Source: an uncultured Lachnoclostridium sp.
GTDB lineage: Bacteria > Bacillota > Clostridia > Lachnospirales > Lachnospiraceae
Length of the DNA: 64,000 nt
Assembly: GCA_944381625.1 (NCBI GenBank)
Contig: CALWLW010000003.1
Span: 62,001-126,000, forward strand
Direction: 5' to 3'
Shown here: in pieces, positions 1 to 11,950 of the stretch
How positions within the stretch are numbered: the stretch's first letter is position 1
Layout: every line of letters begins with the position of its first letter
The notes under the pieces: generated by a model
What the model saw: only the letters and a program-made list of their open reading frames with translations
Told to the model about the DNA's origin: nothing
Databases searched by the model: none
Made by a program: the position numbers and the translations under genes

Positions 1-326
1 GCGCGAACCCGACTCCGGAGATCTTCCCGGATGAGGCAAAGGAAGGCGGCGCGAGAGTCATCGCCACCGGAAGAAGCGATTTCCCGAACCAGATCAACAA
101 CGTGCTGGCCTTCCCGGGCGTGTTCCGCGGCGCGTTCGATGTGCGTGCGAAAGACATCAACGATGAGATGAAACTGGCGGCAGCCGACGCGCTGGCAAAC
201 CTGATCACCGACGAAGAACTGTCGGAAGAGTACATCATCCCGAAGGCATTCGACGAGAGAGTGGGCAAAGCAGTAGCGGCCGCAGTGGCGGAAGCCGCAA
301 GAAAGACCGGAGTGGCAAGACTGTAA
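1..326 (+). CDS. NAD(P)-dependent malic enzyme, C-terminal part (5' end outside window)
   Basis: The frame is open from base 3 to the stop at 324-326 and gives about 107 residues. The segment [20 protein letters not shown] followed by an alanine-rich helical tail is the C-terminal signature of bacterial malic enzymes, which oxidatively decarboxylate malate to pyruvate in the cytosol. The start codon and the catalytic domain lie upstream of the window. A strong hairpin terminator follows at 364-392, so this gene ends its transcription unit. NAD versus NADP preference cannot be told from this fragment. Confidence 0.85.
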   Translation, partial: ANPTPEIFPDEAKEGGARVIATGRSDFPNQINNVLAFPGVFRGAFDVRAKDINDEMKLAAADALANLITDEELSEEYIIPKAFDERVGKAVAAAVAEAARKTGVARL

Positions 327-363
327 GAGCCGGGATGGTATAAAGTCAAGTAAGAGAATTGTG

Positions 364-392
364 GAGGAACCGGAGGAATTCGGTTCCTCTTT
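364..392 (+). terminator. Rho-independent terminator after the malic enzyme gene
   Basis: A perfect 9-bp stem (GAGGAACCG / CGGTTCCTC) with an 8-base loop is followed by TTT. It separates the malic enzyme gene from the beta-glucoside operon. Confidence 0.75.
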
Positions 393-467
393 ACACAGGA
401 CATAGACTAGAAAATATTTTCTGCATAATTCATAAAAATAACATTTGAATTTTGTCTGATTTCACTA

Positions 468-496
468 TTGCGCTTGTAAAGAATATTTGTTAAACT
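468..496 (+). promoter_or_regulatory. Probable sigma-A promoter of the beta-glucoside operon
   Basis: TTGCGC at 468-473 and TAAACT at 491-496 are separated by 17 bases. The predicted start near 503 lies just upstream of the RAT element, as expected for an antitermination leader. The match to consensus is moderate. Confidence 0.5.
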
Positions 497-506
497 ATCG
501 CCAGTA

Positions 507-594
507 GACATGTTACTGGTAATGCAGGCAAGATCGAAAGAAGATACGATAACGGCTTAAAAGCTGATTATGTTCTTTTTTTCGATCTTTTTTT
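507..594 (+). promoter_or_regulatory. RAT antiterminator site overlapping a leader terminator (LicT/BglG-type switch)
   Basis: Bases 507-535 match the ribonucleic antiterminator (RAT) of BglG/LicT proteins, with TGTTACTG and GCAGGCAA as the recognisable blocks. They overlap the 5' arm of a terminator: AAGATCGAAA at 530-539 pairs with TTTCGATCTT at 580-589, followed by a T tract to 594. The two structures exclude each other. The known mechanism is that sugar-activated antiterminator binds and stabilises the RAT and lets RNA polymerase proceed into the PTS genes. The cognate protein is probably the one encoded at 3997-4866. Confidence 0.85.
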
Positions 595-663
595 GTTGCT
601 TTCTTCGGCCGAAATGCAGCGAACCCCAAACGTAATGCACAAAAAATGAGCAAAGGAGAATGA

Positions 664-3968
<3,305 letters not shown>

Positions 3969-3996
3969 CGTGATAAAATAAGAGGGAGTGAGCAGC

Positions 3997-4866
3997 TTGC
4001 CGTATATAAAAAAGATATTAAATTACAGTGTGCTCCTGGTATCCGATGAGTCGGATGAGGAATACATCGTTCTGCAAAAGGGCATCGGATTTGGGAAAAA
4101 GGCCGGCGACGAGGTGGAGATTTTAAGTGACGGACGAGTGTTTGTGCCTGTGCCGAAACCGGACCGTTCCCAGCTTCTGGGCCTTCTGGCAGAGATTCCG
4201 GCTTCTTATCTGGAGCTTACTCAGCAGATAGTGGCTTATGCGGAGGAAACGCTGCACACTTCCCTGAATGAGCATATTTATCTGGCGCTGACGGATCACC
4301 TGCATTTTGCGGTGGAGAGATTCGGGAAGGGGCTGATCGTTACCAACCGGGTGTTCTGGGAACTTAAGACCTTTTATTCAAAGGAATTTCAGATTGGACT
4401 TTATGCGCTGGATCTGACGGAGCAAAAGCTGGGAATCCGCCTTCCGGAAGAGGAGGCGGCCAATATCGCCTTTCATATTGTCAACGCACAGAAAGAGATA
4501 GAGACGCAGTACGACGCCATGAAAGCCGCAAAGCTCATCGGTCAGGTGATGACGACCGTTACCTATGTGATGAACTGTCAGCCGGACAGGGAGAGCCTTC
4601 ATTATTCCAGATTTATCAGCCATATGCAGTATTTTGCGGAACGGTTCTTTACCGACAAAATGCTGGATTCAGACGACGATCTGCTCTACAGCCAGATGGA
4701 GGTCTATCCAAGATCCTTAAGCTGCGCCGAGAAAATAAGGACGCTGCTGGTCCGGGAGTACAATAAGGCCATTACCAATGAGGAAGTTGCCTACCTGGCG
4801 ATCCATATTCATAGGCTGGCCTCAAAGCAGCAGAAAATTGCGCAAGGACAAGATGTTGTCGAATGA
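3997..4866 (+). CDS. licT: BglG/LicT-family transcription antiterminator
   Basis: The product (289 residues from TTG 3997) has an N-terminal CAT RNA-binding domain (about residues 1-60) and two PTS-regulation domains (PRD1, PRD2), whose conserved histidines are phosphorylated by PTS proteins. It should bind the RAT at 507-535 and allow its own operon to be read through when substrate is present. The start is my choice: the GTG at 3988 abuts the ribosome-binding sequence, while TTG 3997 is 8 bases from GAGGGAG and gives the family-typical short N-terminus. It is the last gene of the operon. Confidence 0.9.
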   Translation: MPYIKKILNYSVLLVSDESDEEYIVLQKGIGFGKKAGDEVEILSDGRVFVPVPKPDRSQLLGLLAEIPASYLELTQQIVAYAEETLHTSLNEHIYLALTDHLHFAVERFGKGLIVTNRVFWELKTFYSKEFQIGLYALDLTEQKLGIRLPEEEAANIAFHIVNAQKEIETQYDAMKAAKLIGQVMTTVTYVMNCQPDRESLHYSRFISHMQYFAERFFTDKMLDSDDDLLYSQMEVYPRSLSCAEKIRTLLVREYNKAITNEEVAYLAIHIHRLASKQQKIAQGQDVVE

Positions 4867-4890
4867 TAATGCTAACATTGCATACTGAAG

Positions 4891-4936
4891 AAGGTGTTGC
4901 CACACTAAACGTATTAGTGCGGCAGCACCTTTTTTT
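4891..4936 (+). terminator. Rho-independent terminator of the beta-glucoside operon
   Basis: AAGGTGTTGCCACACTAA at 4891-4908 pairs with a near-perfect complement ending at 4930, with two G-U pairs, and runs into a T7 tract. It is a strong intrinsic terminator. Confidence 0.9.
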
Positions 4937-5108
4937 GCAAAATAGGAGCTGATTGCAGACCGGAACGTGAATACTAAAGGTGGTTTTGCATTCGCTGCCT
5001 TACGGCGGTCACCGGTTAATAAGCAGCTCTGTACAGGGACAGGCGTGATTCTTGTGAATCGCGCTTTGCCCCTGAATTATTTGTCTGTTTTTATCCGTAA
5101 AGATGATG

Positions 5109-5138
5109 TTGACAACCGCCTTCGCGTCGGGATATATT
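5109..5138 (+). promoter_or_regulatory. Sigma-A promoter of the GNAT gene
   Basis: TTGACA (5109-5114) and TATATT (5133-5138) are separated by 18 bases. The predicted start near 5145 leaves a short leader with GGGAGGTGA before ATG 5162. Confidence 0.65.
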
Positions 5139-5161
5139 CTGGAGAAAGGGAGGTGAAAAGA

Positions 5162-5584
5162 ATGGTCAGGGAGTTTCAGCCCGCAGACACGGAACAGATC
5201 ATGAACATATGGCTGGAGGGAAACCTGGACGCACACCCATTTGTGCCGGAAGCCTACTGGCGGCGGAATTTTGCCCAGGTACGAACGCAGCTTTCCCAGG
5301 CGGAGATTTCCGTCTGGGACGCCGGCGGGGAAATATATGGCTTTGTGGGAATTATGAGAGACTATATAGCGGGCATTTTTGTGGGCAGGGAGTACCGTTC
5401 CCAGGGAGTGGGAAAACAGCTGCTGGATTTTGCCAAGCAGAAGCACCACGTCCTGACGTTAAGTGTTTACCGGAAGAACCGGCGAGGGATACGCTTTTAT
5501 GAGCGGGAAGGATTTTTTGCAGAATCGGAGTCGGTGGACGAAGATACGGGCGAGCGGGAGTATACGATGGTGTGGAGAGCGTAA
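5162..5584 (+). CDS. GNAT family N-acetyltransferase (YjaB-like)
   Basis: This 140-residue single-domain acetyltransferase transfers acetyl from acetyl-CoA to an unknown amine. The acetyl-CoA binding loop YRSQGVGKQL lies near residue 85, followed by the C-terminal SVYRKNRRGIRFYEREGF segment typical of GNAT proteins. An upstream in-frame ATG at 4967 exists, but the promoter at 5109-5138 and GGGAGGTGA just before 5162 decide for the shorter form, which also fits the family length. It is monocistronic between a terminator and an AT-rich gene. Confidence 0.85.
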   Translation: MVREFQPADTEQIMNIWLEGNLDAHPFVPEAYWRRNFAQVRTQLSQAEISVWDAGGEIYGFVGIMRDYIAGIFVGREYRSQGVGKQLLDFAKQKHHVLTLSVYRKNRRGIRFYEREGFFAESESVDEDTGEREYTMVWRA

Positions 5585-5753
5585 CGTCTTACGTGTCTGC
5601 ATAAAGTTATTACGGGAAATTGCATATTTTAACAAAAATTCGGAAAAAATGTGGGATGTCGGATTGACATTTGTGTAAAAGAAGTTTACTCTATAATGAG
5701 TATATTACGAAAAAAATAAAAAATATGCAAAAGTTCGGAATAAGGAGAAGAGA

Positions 5754-7007
5754 GTGGAAACAATTAAGAGGGATTTATATTTAAACAGATTGATCGAACG
5801 CCGGGAAAATGGGTTGATAAAGGTGGTAACGGGTATTCGGCGGTGTGGAAAATCCTATTTATTATTCCGGCTATATTATCAATATTTGCTGGATTCCGGT
5901 GTGGACGCTTCCAGAATTATTCAAATTCCGTTGGATGATGAAGAGTACGGAGAATTGCGTGAAAGTAAAAAGTTGAGCTACTATATTAAAGAACGTCTTC
6001 GGGATGATAACATGTGGTATGTTTTTTTGGACGAAGTCCAGATGTGCGACGGATTCGAAGCAGTGCTGAACGGACTTAACCGAAGAGAAAATGTAGATAT
6101 TTATGTGACTGGAAGCAATTCCAGATTTCTTTCATCTGACGTTTTGACGGAATTTCGCGGCCGGGGAGATGAAGTTCGTGTGTATCCTCTTTCTTTTTCT
6201 GAGTATTTATCGGCATACCCGGGCGACAAATATGAAGCATGGAATGACTATTTTACTTATGGCGGTCTGCCGTTGATTTTAAGCCGTAAAAGTGATGAAT
6301 TAAAGTCTAAATACTTGATCAGTCTTTGCAGAGAACTGTATTTAAAAGATATTGAGGATCGAAACCATCTGCGTGGAGATCATGTCATGGAGACTTTAAT
6401 GAATATCCTTGCTTCTGCTGTTGGTTCTCTTACAAATCCGTCAAAACTGGCAAACACTTTTGTGAGCAATGGTATTTCTGTAACTGATAAAACGATCAGC
6501 GTATATATCGGACACCTTCTGGATGCATTTTTCATCAGCAAAGCGGAGCGATATGATATTAAGGGGAAAAGATATATTGCCTCTCCATTCAAATACTATT
6601 TTACAGATGTTGGACTTCGCAATGCTCAGCTTAATTTTCGTCAGCAAGAGGAAAATCATATCATGGAAAACATTATTTATAATGAACTGCTTATCCGTGG
6701 TTTTAATGTGGATGTGGGCGTTGTTGAATATTCATTGAAGGGGGAAAGCGGGAGGTCGATCCGCAGGCATTTGGAGGTTGATTTTGTCTGCAATAAAGGC
6801 AACCAACGATATTATATTCAGTCGGCTTTCGCCATTCCTGATGAAGAGAAAATGCGCCAGGAGAACAATTCTTTGGTGCGTATTGGAGATTCTTTTAAAA
6901 AAATAATCGTTGTTAAAGATAATATCAAGCTTTGGCGCAATGAAGATGGTATTGTTGTGATGGGGATTATGGATTTTCTGCTGAATCCTAATAGTCTTGA
7001 CGTTTAA
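5754..7007 (+). CDS. AAA-type ATPase with DUF4143-like C-terminus
   Basis: The 417-residue protein has a Walker A GIRRCGKS near residue 30, a Walker B FLDEVQ and a sensor GSNSRFL, followed by a C-terminal half of the DUF4143 type with a nuclease-like segment LEVDFVCNKG. Proteins of this family are common as isolated, strain-variable genes in anaerobes and their function is unknown. GTG 5754 is preceded by AAGGAG at 5742. Base composition is clearly more AT-rich than both neighbours, which suggests horizontal acquisition. TATAAT at 5692-5697 is a likely -10, but the TTGACA upstream is 22 bases away, so the promoter assignment is weak. Confidence 0.85.
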   Translation: METIKRDLYLNRLIERRENGLIKVVTGIRRCGKSYLLFRLYYQYLLDSGVDASRIIQIPLDDEEYGELRESKKLSYYIKERLRDDNMWYVFLDEVQMCDGFEAVLNGLNRRENVDIYVTGSNSRFLSSDVLTEFRGRGDEVRVYPLSFSEYLSAYPGDKYEAWNDYFTYGGLPLILSRKSDELKSKYLISLCRELYLKDIEDRNHLRGDHVMETLMNILASAVGSLTNPSKLANTFVSNGISVTDKTISVYIGHLLDAFFISKAERYDIKGKRYIASPFKYYFTDVGLRNAQLNFRQQEENHIMENIIYNELLIRGFNVDVGVVEYSLKGESGRSIRRHLEVDFVCNKGNQRYYIQSAFAIPDEEKMRQENNSLVRIGDSFKKIIVVKDNIKLWRNEDGIVVMGIMDFLLNPNSLDV

Positions 7008-7052
7008 AAGCGGTTTGGCTGCCATATGAAAGCCAAAGGAAAGAAGTCGAAA

Positions 7053-7634
7053 ATGAGAAAAGCAGTTTTATATATTGCCATGAGTCTGGACGGTTATATC
7101 GCTGACGCGGACGGCGGTGTGGCATGGCTGGAGGGACAGGGAAGCGGGGAACCCGCGGACACCTATTCGGAATTTGTACAGGGGATCGACACCATTCTGA
7201 TGGGATGGAATACGTACCGCCAGATTGTGACGGAGCTGTCGCCGGACAGATGGGTGTACGAAGGTCTCACCACCTATGTGATTACGCACAGGGAGGAACA
7301 GTCCACGGAGCAGATCCGCTTCACGGACAGGAATCCGGCGGAACTGCTGGCCGAATTGAAAAAGGAAGAAGGAAAAGATATCTGGATCTGTGGGGGAGCG
7401 AGTCTTGTGGGACAGCTTACGCGCCGAAATCTGATCGACAGATACCGTATCTCTGTGATCCCGACCCTGCTGGGAGGAGGAATCCGGTTATTTGAGGAGT
7501 TCCCGAAAGAACAGAAGCTGGTTTTGACGGATACACGAACCGGTGATGGGATCATAGAACTGATTTATGAGCGCCGCCCGTCTCACCCTCAAAATTCCCC
7601 TTCTGCCGCCTGCTGTGAAGAATTTCCATCATAA
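7053..7634 (+). CDS. RibD C-terminal/dihydrofolate reductase-like protein
   Basis: The 193-residue protein has the fold signature YIAMSLDGYIAD at the N-terminus and the nucleotide-binding motif WICGGASLVGQL, as in the RibD-C/DHFR-like family (YwjB, YyaP). These are NADPH-dependent reductases of mostly unknown substrate. An upstream ATG at 7026 would add nine residues but has no ribosome-binding site; AAAGGAAAG precedes ATG 7053. There is no sign that it belongs to the eut operon, whose promoter lies downstream. Confidence 0.8.
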   Translation: MRKAVLYIAMSLDGYIADADGGVAWLEGQGSGEPADTYSEFVQGIDTILMGWNTYRQIVTELSPDRWVYEGLTTYVITHREEQSTEQIRFTDRNPAELLAELKKEEGKDIWICGGASLVGQLTRRNLIDRYRISVIPTLLGGGIRLFEEFPKEQKLVLTDTRTGDGIIELIYERRPSHPQNSPSAACCEEFPS

Positions 7635-7740
7635 AAGTTGCCTGCATATGGATTCTTAAGTGAAAAATTTTCTGCAGACACCTTATAAATGGTGAAAATA
7701 TACATAAGATGTCGAGCAAAACAATAAAAAGTAAACAAAG

Positions 7741-7769
7741 TTGACAAAGAACAGGTCCCATGCTATAAT
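7741..7769 (+). promoter_or_regulatory. Sigma-A promoter of the ethanolamine operon
   Basis: Perfect TTGACA (7741-7746) and perfect TATAAT (7764-7769) are separated by 17 bases. The predicted start is near 7776. A consensus promoter this strong suits an operon controlled downstream by antitermination rather than by an activator. Confidence 0.88.
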
Positions 7770-7784
7770 GAAGAAAATTTAGGT

Positions 7785-7887
7785 GTGTCTGCGGCGCAGC
7801 AGATACGTTTGGATTGAATCTGAGAGCGTTGAAGTGTCTTGGTGTTCTTCCCTATCAATGAAGACAGGGGGAATCCAGGCACTTTTT
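7785..7887 (+). promoter_or_regulatory. eut leader: ANTAR-type hairpin candidate plus intrinsic terminator
   Basis: An 8-bp stem (GTGTCTGC / GCAGATAC, one G-U) closes a six-base loop GGCGCA at 7793-7798. A second structure follows: AAGTGTCTTGG at 7832-7842 pairs with CCAGGCACTT at 7875-7884 and ends in T5, which is an intrinsic terminator ahead of eutG. EutV-type ANTAR regulators are known to bind two hairpins with six-base loops having A1 and G4, the second overlapping a terminator. Here the first loop has G4 but G instead of A1, and I could not resolve a clean second hairpin, so the terminator is firm and the EutV site is a candidate. Confidence 0.55.
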
Positions 7888-7912
7888 GCGTTTGGAGAAA
7901 GGAGGACCAGAA

Positions 7913-9049
7913 TTGGGAGAATTTATCTTGAAAACCCGTGTCTATCTGGGAAAAGACGGGCTGGATGAGATCCTGAAGGGTGTGGACCGGGCGTTCATCG
8001 TCACGGACAAGTTCATGCATGAAAGCGGCATGGTGGGATACCTGACGGAGCCCATGGAAAAACGGGGCATCCAGTATCAGATATTCTCAGATGTAAAACC
8101 GGACCCGGACATCGCCACGGTGACAAAAGGGATTGAACAGCTTCTGGACTTTAAGCCTCAGATACTGTTCGCTCTCGGCGGAGGTTCATCCATCGACGCG
8201 GCGAAAGCCATGAACTGGCTGTCGGTAAAAGGCGGCCTGGCGGGAAAGATGACATTCGTGGCGGTTCCAACCACCAGCGGCACAGGGTCGGAAGTTACGA
8301 CCTTCGCGGTGATCAGCGACCCGCAGAAGTCAGCGAAGTATCCGCTGGTATCCGAGGACATGCTGCCGGATGCGGCGATCCTGGACGCGGAACTGGTACG
8401 TTCTGTACCGCCCAAGACCACGGCGGACACGGGAATCGACGTGCTGACCCATGCCATCGAGGCGTTTGTTTCCACGAATGCCAATGATTTTACGGATGCG
8501 GCGGCAGAGAAAGCCATGAAACTGGTAAAAGCCAATCTGATCAGGGTTTATAAGAACCCGGACGACATGGAGGCCCGGCAGAAGATGCACGACGCATCGT
8601 GCCTGGCAGGGATTGCATTCAGCAATGCCGGACTGGGGATCTGCCACAGCATGGCGCATACCCTGGGAGGACATTTCCATATTCCTCACGGAAGAGCCAA
8701 CGGCATCCTGCTTCCTTATGTGATGGCCTACAACGCGGGCTGTCATGACGGGCTGACGCCGGTGGCACAGCGTTACGCGCAGATCGCGGAGGTGCTGCGG
8801 CTGGAAGGCTCCAGCGTAAGGCAGAGCGCGTTCAGCGTGGTACGTACCACAAAGCAGTATATCAACCAGCTTCACATTCCGAACACCATAGAGGCGGCCG
8901 GAGTTCCCAGAGCGGATTTCGACGCGGCGCTGGATGAGATGGCAGAGGCGGCTTTCAACGACGCCTGCACCAGGACGAATCCCAGAGCATGTACTGTGGA
9001 GAGCCTGAAGGAAGTGTTTATACGGGCGTACACAGGGAAACTGATCTGA
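7913..9049 (+). CDS. eutG: Iron-dependent alcohol dehydrogenase EutG
   Basis: The 378-residue group III (iron-type) alcohol dehydrogenase reduces acetaldehyde to ethanol and regenerates NAD+ for EutE. It shows the cofactor loop GGGSSIDAAKAMNW, the family block PTTSGTGSEVT, and metal-binding histidines in GICHSMAHTLGGHFHIPHG. TTG 7913, seven bases after AGGAGG, is the start; an earlier in-frame TTG at 7886 lies inside the leader terminator. It is the first gene of the eut operon, directly behind the terminator-controlled leader. Confidence 0.93.
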   Translation: MGEFILKTRVYLGKDGLDEILKGVDRAFIVTDKFMHESGMVGYLTEPMEKRGIQYQIFSDVKPDPDIATVTKGIEQLLDFKPQILFALGGGSSIDAAKAMNWLSVKGGLAGKMTFVAVPTTSGTGSEVTTFAVISDPQKSAKYPLVSEDMLPDAAILDAELVRSVPPKTTADTGIDVLTHAIEAFVSTNANDFTDAAAEKAMKLVKANLIRVYKNPDDMEARQKMHDASCLAGIAFSNAGLGICHSMAHTLGGHFHIPHGRANGILLPYVMAYNAGCHDGLTPVAQRYAQIAEVLRLEGSSVRQSAFSVVRTTKQYINQLHIPNTIEAAGVPRADFDAALDEMAEAAFNDACTRTNPRACTVESLKEVFIRAYTGKLI

Positions 9050-9067
9050 TACGGGACGGTGAGAGAC

Positions 9068-9415
9068 ATGTTTGAAGAGAAAAAAGAACGGATCATACAG
9101 GAGTTCGTTCCCGGCAAGCAGGTGACGCTGGCTCATGTGATCCCGCATCCGGTGAATGATCTGTATGGGAAGATGGGACTGATCGACGCCAGAGGCGCGA
9201 TTGGAATCTTTACCATCACGCCCAGTGAGGCCGCGATCATCGCGGCGGACGTGGCCAGCAAGGCCGCGGATATCCAGATCGGGTTTGTGGACCGGTTCAA
9301 CGGTTCCCTGATTATCACCGGGGATGTGGCGGGCGTGGAAGCGGCCCTGCACGATGTGATGAGCGTTCTGTGCGACCAGATGGGATTTGCATCCGCTCCG
9401 ATCACCAGATCATGA
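9068..9415 (+). CDS. eutS: Microcompartment shell protein EutS
   Basis: This 115-residue single BMC-domain protein of the circularly permuted EutS/PduU type forms hexagonal shell tiles. The segment [18 protein letters not shown] is characteristic of EutS, followed by [23 protein letters not shown] 9068 is preferred over GTG 9059 on family length. It lies 18 bases after eutG. Confidence 0.95.
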   Translation: MFEEKKERIIQEFVPGKQVTLAHVIPHPVNDLYGKMGLIDARGAIGIFTITPSEAAIIAADVASKAADIQIGFVDRFNGSLIITGDVAGVEAALHDVMSVLCDQMGFASAPITRS

Positions 9416-9435
9416 GTGAAGGAAGGTCGGAGACA

Positions 9436-9915
9436 ATGGAGACAAAGCCTAAAAGAATCATCCTGATCGGCAGGTCCATGGCGGGCAAGACGACGCTGTG
9501 CCAGTACGTCACTCATGAGGATCTCAAGTACCATAAGACGCAGACGGTGCAGGTGATCAACGGGAACATGATCGACACGCCCGGGGAATACCTGGAGCGT
9601 ACTTATCTGAGAGGCGCTTTGACAGTGACCGCGGTGGACGCTGACGTGATCGTCCTGGTCCAGCAGGCCAACGAAGGAGGCACGATGTTTCCGCCGGGAT
9701 ATTCCAGTACATTTGCGAAACCGTGTATCGGGGTGGTGACCAAAAGCGACCTGGCGGATGAAAAACAGATTGAGGACGCGAAGAAATATCTAGCGGCGGC
9801 GGGAGCGAAGGAGATCTTCGTTACCAGCAGTTACGAGGGCACCGGGTTTGAAGGCCTGCTTCAATATTTGACGGGGCAGGACTGGTCACTGGAAGGCGTA
9901 CAGAAGGAAACGTGA
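9436..9915 (+). CDS. eutP: EutP/PduV family GTPase-like protein
   Basis: The 159-residue P-loop protein has Walker A GRSMAGKTTL, the switch region IDTPGEYLE and the base-specificity motif TKSD. EutP has been reported as an acetate kinase in some species and its relative PduV as a microcompartment-associated GTPase. If it acts as an acetate kinase here, it would turn PduL-derived acetyl phosphate into acetate and ATP. ATG 9436 starts the recognisable domain; earlier in-frame codons overlap the end of eutS. Confidence 0.9.
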   Translation: METKPKRIILIGRSMAGKTTLCQYVTHEDLKYHKTQTVQVINGNMIDTPGEYLERTYLRGALTVTAVDADVIVLVQQANEGGTMFPPGYSSTFAKPCIGVVTKSDLADEKQIEDAKKYLAAAGAKEIFVTSSYEGTGFEGLLQYLTGQDWSLEGVQKET

Positions 9916-9943
9916 AATACGATTAGAGGAAGGACAACGTACC

Positions 9944-10513
9944 ATGCAGGTGGTCATTGCGGACGACGAGCCGATTACCAGAATGGATCTGAAGGAGATC
10001 CTGGAAAAAGAAGGACACCAGGTGGTGGCGGAGGCGGCGGATGGTTTCGACGCCATAGAATGCTGCAGGAACTGCCGCCCGGATCTGGTGATTATGGATG
10101 TGAAGATGCCCCTTCTGGACGGCATCACGGCTTCCAAGGTTATTGTGGAAGAAAACCTGGCGGAGACAGTGGTGCTGCTCACGGCGTACTGCGACCGGGA
10201 GTTTATCGAGGAGGCAAAAGCAGCCAGGGTCAGCGGCTATTTCGTCAAACCGGTGGAAGAGAGAGCTTTTCTGCCGGGGCTTGAGATCGCGGTGGAGAGA
10301 AGCCGGGAGATGAGAAAGCTGGAAAAGGAATGCCGCGATGTCACCAGGAGGCTGGAGAGCCGGGCTGTGGTGGAACAGGCCAAAGGGCTGCTCATGAGCA
10401 AGCGGGGGCTGAACGAACAGGAAGCGTACGATTACATTCGGAATATCAGCCGGATGAAAAATATTTCCATGAAAAAGGTCGCGGAGATTATCCTGATGGG
10501 CCGGGGGAAATGA
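9944..10513 (+). CDS. eutV: Response regulator with ANTAR RNA-binding domain, EutV
   Basis: The 189-residue protein has a receiver domain (acidic pocket D7, D8; phospho-acceptor Asp52 in VIMDVKMP; Lys in FVKPVE) and a C-terminal ANTAR domain from about residue 125 (AVVEQAKGLLMSKRGLNEQE). Phosphorylated EutV dimerises, binds paired RNA hairpins and prevents leader termination. The likely target here is the leader at 7785-7887. The gene is followed directly by its kinase eutW. Confidence 0.94.
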   Translation: MQVVIADDEPITRMDLKEILEKEGHQVVAEAADGFDAIECCRNCRPDLVIMDVKMPLLDGITASKVIVEENLAETVVLLTAYCDREFIEEAKAARVSGYFVKPVEERAFLPGLEIAVERSREMRKLEKECRDVTRRLESRAVVEQAKGLLMSKRGLNEQEAYDYIRNISRMKNISMKKVAEIILMGRGK

Positions 10514-10514
10514 T

Positions 10515-11927
10515 ATGCTGAGCGCGATAAGGCAGTTATGCAGGGAATATACGGATCTGACTGACGATGAGATCCAGGTGATTGAGATGATGGCGGGGAC
10601 GCTGCAGCCGCTGGCCAATCTGGAGGCGGCAGATATCTTCGTGGACTGCCCGTGCAGGGAAGGCGACGCCATTGTGGTGGCGGAGGCCAAGCCCGAGGAG
10701 GATCCTTCCGCATACCAGAACAGCGTGGTAGGCATGCTGGCCAAATCGGAGAATGAGCCGGCGGTGGCCCGTACCTTCCGTCTGGGAGTGGCCACGAAGC
10801 ACATGAAGGCCCGTACCCAGGAGGACAACTATACCATCCAGTCTGTGGAACCCATCAAGTACAACGGCAGAGTCATCGGCGTGCTGATCCGGGAAAAACG
10901 GATTACCGAGGAACAGGATGAGCTGGGCGAGAGCGCCCGGTACACGGCGGTGGAGACTCCGCTGTCCCACATGATCAACGAGAACGAATGGCTGACCGAG
11001 AGCATCGACGAAGGTCTGATTCTTGTGGATGAGCGGGACGAGGTCATCTTCCGGAACATGTACGCAAAGAAGCTGTTCCAGAACCTGGGTTATGCGAGGG
11101 ACATCCTGGGGCAGAAATATAAAAATATCTGCCTGACAGAGTGGGAGGAACACCTGGACCGGATAGAACAGCTAAGGGAAGTCCGTTACGGCAAATTTTA
11201 CCTGCAGATCCGCCAGATCCCGCTGCGCAAGGGAAACCTGAGGCTGGCGGTGATCATCCGGGACATCACCTGGAACCGGGAGCAGGAAAAGAATCTGATT
11301 CTAAAATCTGTGGCGGTGAGGGAGCTGAACCACCGGATCAAGAACAATCTCCAGATCGTGGCATCGCTTCTTCGGCTGCAGGCCAGGCGGGTGGAGAAGG
11401 AGGAGACGAAACAGGTACTCAATGAGACTATCAGCAGGATCCTCTCCATATCCGTGACCCATCAGATCCTGTCCCAGAACGGGGACGACCGGGTAAGCCT
11501 GATGGAGGTGCTGCGGACGGTGAAGAACAACGCCATCCAGCCGTTTCTGAAACCGGATTTGAAGCTGAATCTGGAACTGCAGGGAGACGACATCATTGTG
11601 GACACGGACATTGCCAATTCTGTGGCGCTGACCGTCAACGAACTTCTGCAGAATTCCCTGAGACATGCGTTCGGGGGACGGAAAGAAGGTACGGTCTATA
11701 TCATTGTAGAACGTGGAAACGCGTATTCCAGACTTACGGTGAGGGACGACGGAATCGGTTTCGACCTGGACAACACCCGGGCGGGCAGCCTGGGACTGGA
11801 TATCGTCAGATCCGTGGTACAGGACCGGCTGCACGGAAAGCTGAGAATCCGTTCTGGAGAGTCGGGTACCAGCGTGAGTTTTGACTTTATCAACGAGACG
11901 GCTGATTTTGTGAGCGTCTCGGAATAA
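10515..11927 (+). CDS. eutW: Ethanolamine-sensing histidine kinase EutW
   Basis: This 470-residue soluble kinase has no membrane segments, consistent with sensing ethanolamine in the cytoplasm. An N-terminal GAF-like sensor region (about residues 1-140) is followed by a PAS-like segment (150-245) and a HisKA_2-type dimerisation domain with phospho-histidine in ELNHRIKNNLQIVASLL. The HATPase region has NELLQNSLRHAF and DDGIGFD. It starts one base after the eutV stop, so the pair is translationally coupled. Confidence 0.93.
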   Translation: MLSAIRQLCREYTDLTDDEIQVIEMMAGTLQPLANLEAADIFVDCPCREGDAIVVAEAKPEEDPSAYQNSVVGMLAKSENEPAVARTFRLGVATKHMKARTQEDNYTIQSVEPIKYNGRVIGVLIREKRITEEQDELGESARYTAVETPLSHMINENEWLTESIDEGLILVDERDEVIFRNMYAKKLFQNLGYARDILGQKYKNICLTEWEEHLDRIEQLREVRYGKFYLQIRQIPLRKGNLRLAVIIRDITWNREQEKNLILKSVAVRELNHRIKNNLQIVASLLRLQARRVEKEETKQVLNETISRILSISVTHQILSQNGDDRVSLMEVLRTVKNNAIQPFLKPDLKLNLELQGDDIIVDTDIANSVALTVNELLQNSLRHAFGGRKEGTVYIIVERGNAYSRLTVRDDGIGFDLDNTRAGSLGLDIVRSVVQDRLHGKLRIRSGESGTSVSFDFINETADFVSVSE

Positions 11928-11950
11928 GCGGCGGGAAGGAAGTGACACCT

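Noticed and set aside
4967..5161. Longer N-terminus for the GNAT protein
   Set aside because: The extension overlaps the promoter TTGACA-18-TATATT and has no family sequence; ATG 5162 has the ribosome-binding site.
5664..5697. Consensus promoter TTGACA...TATAAT before the ATPase gene
   Set aside because: The spacer is 22 bases, too long for a normal sigma-A promoter, so only the -10 is mentioned as possible.
7635..7912. Cobalamin riboswitch upstream of the eut operon
   Set aside because: I could not find a B12-box-like conserved core; the leader is short and explained by one hairpin plus a terminator.
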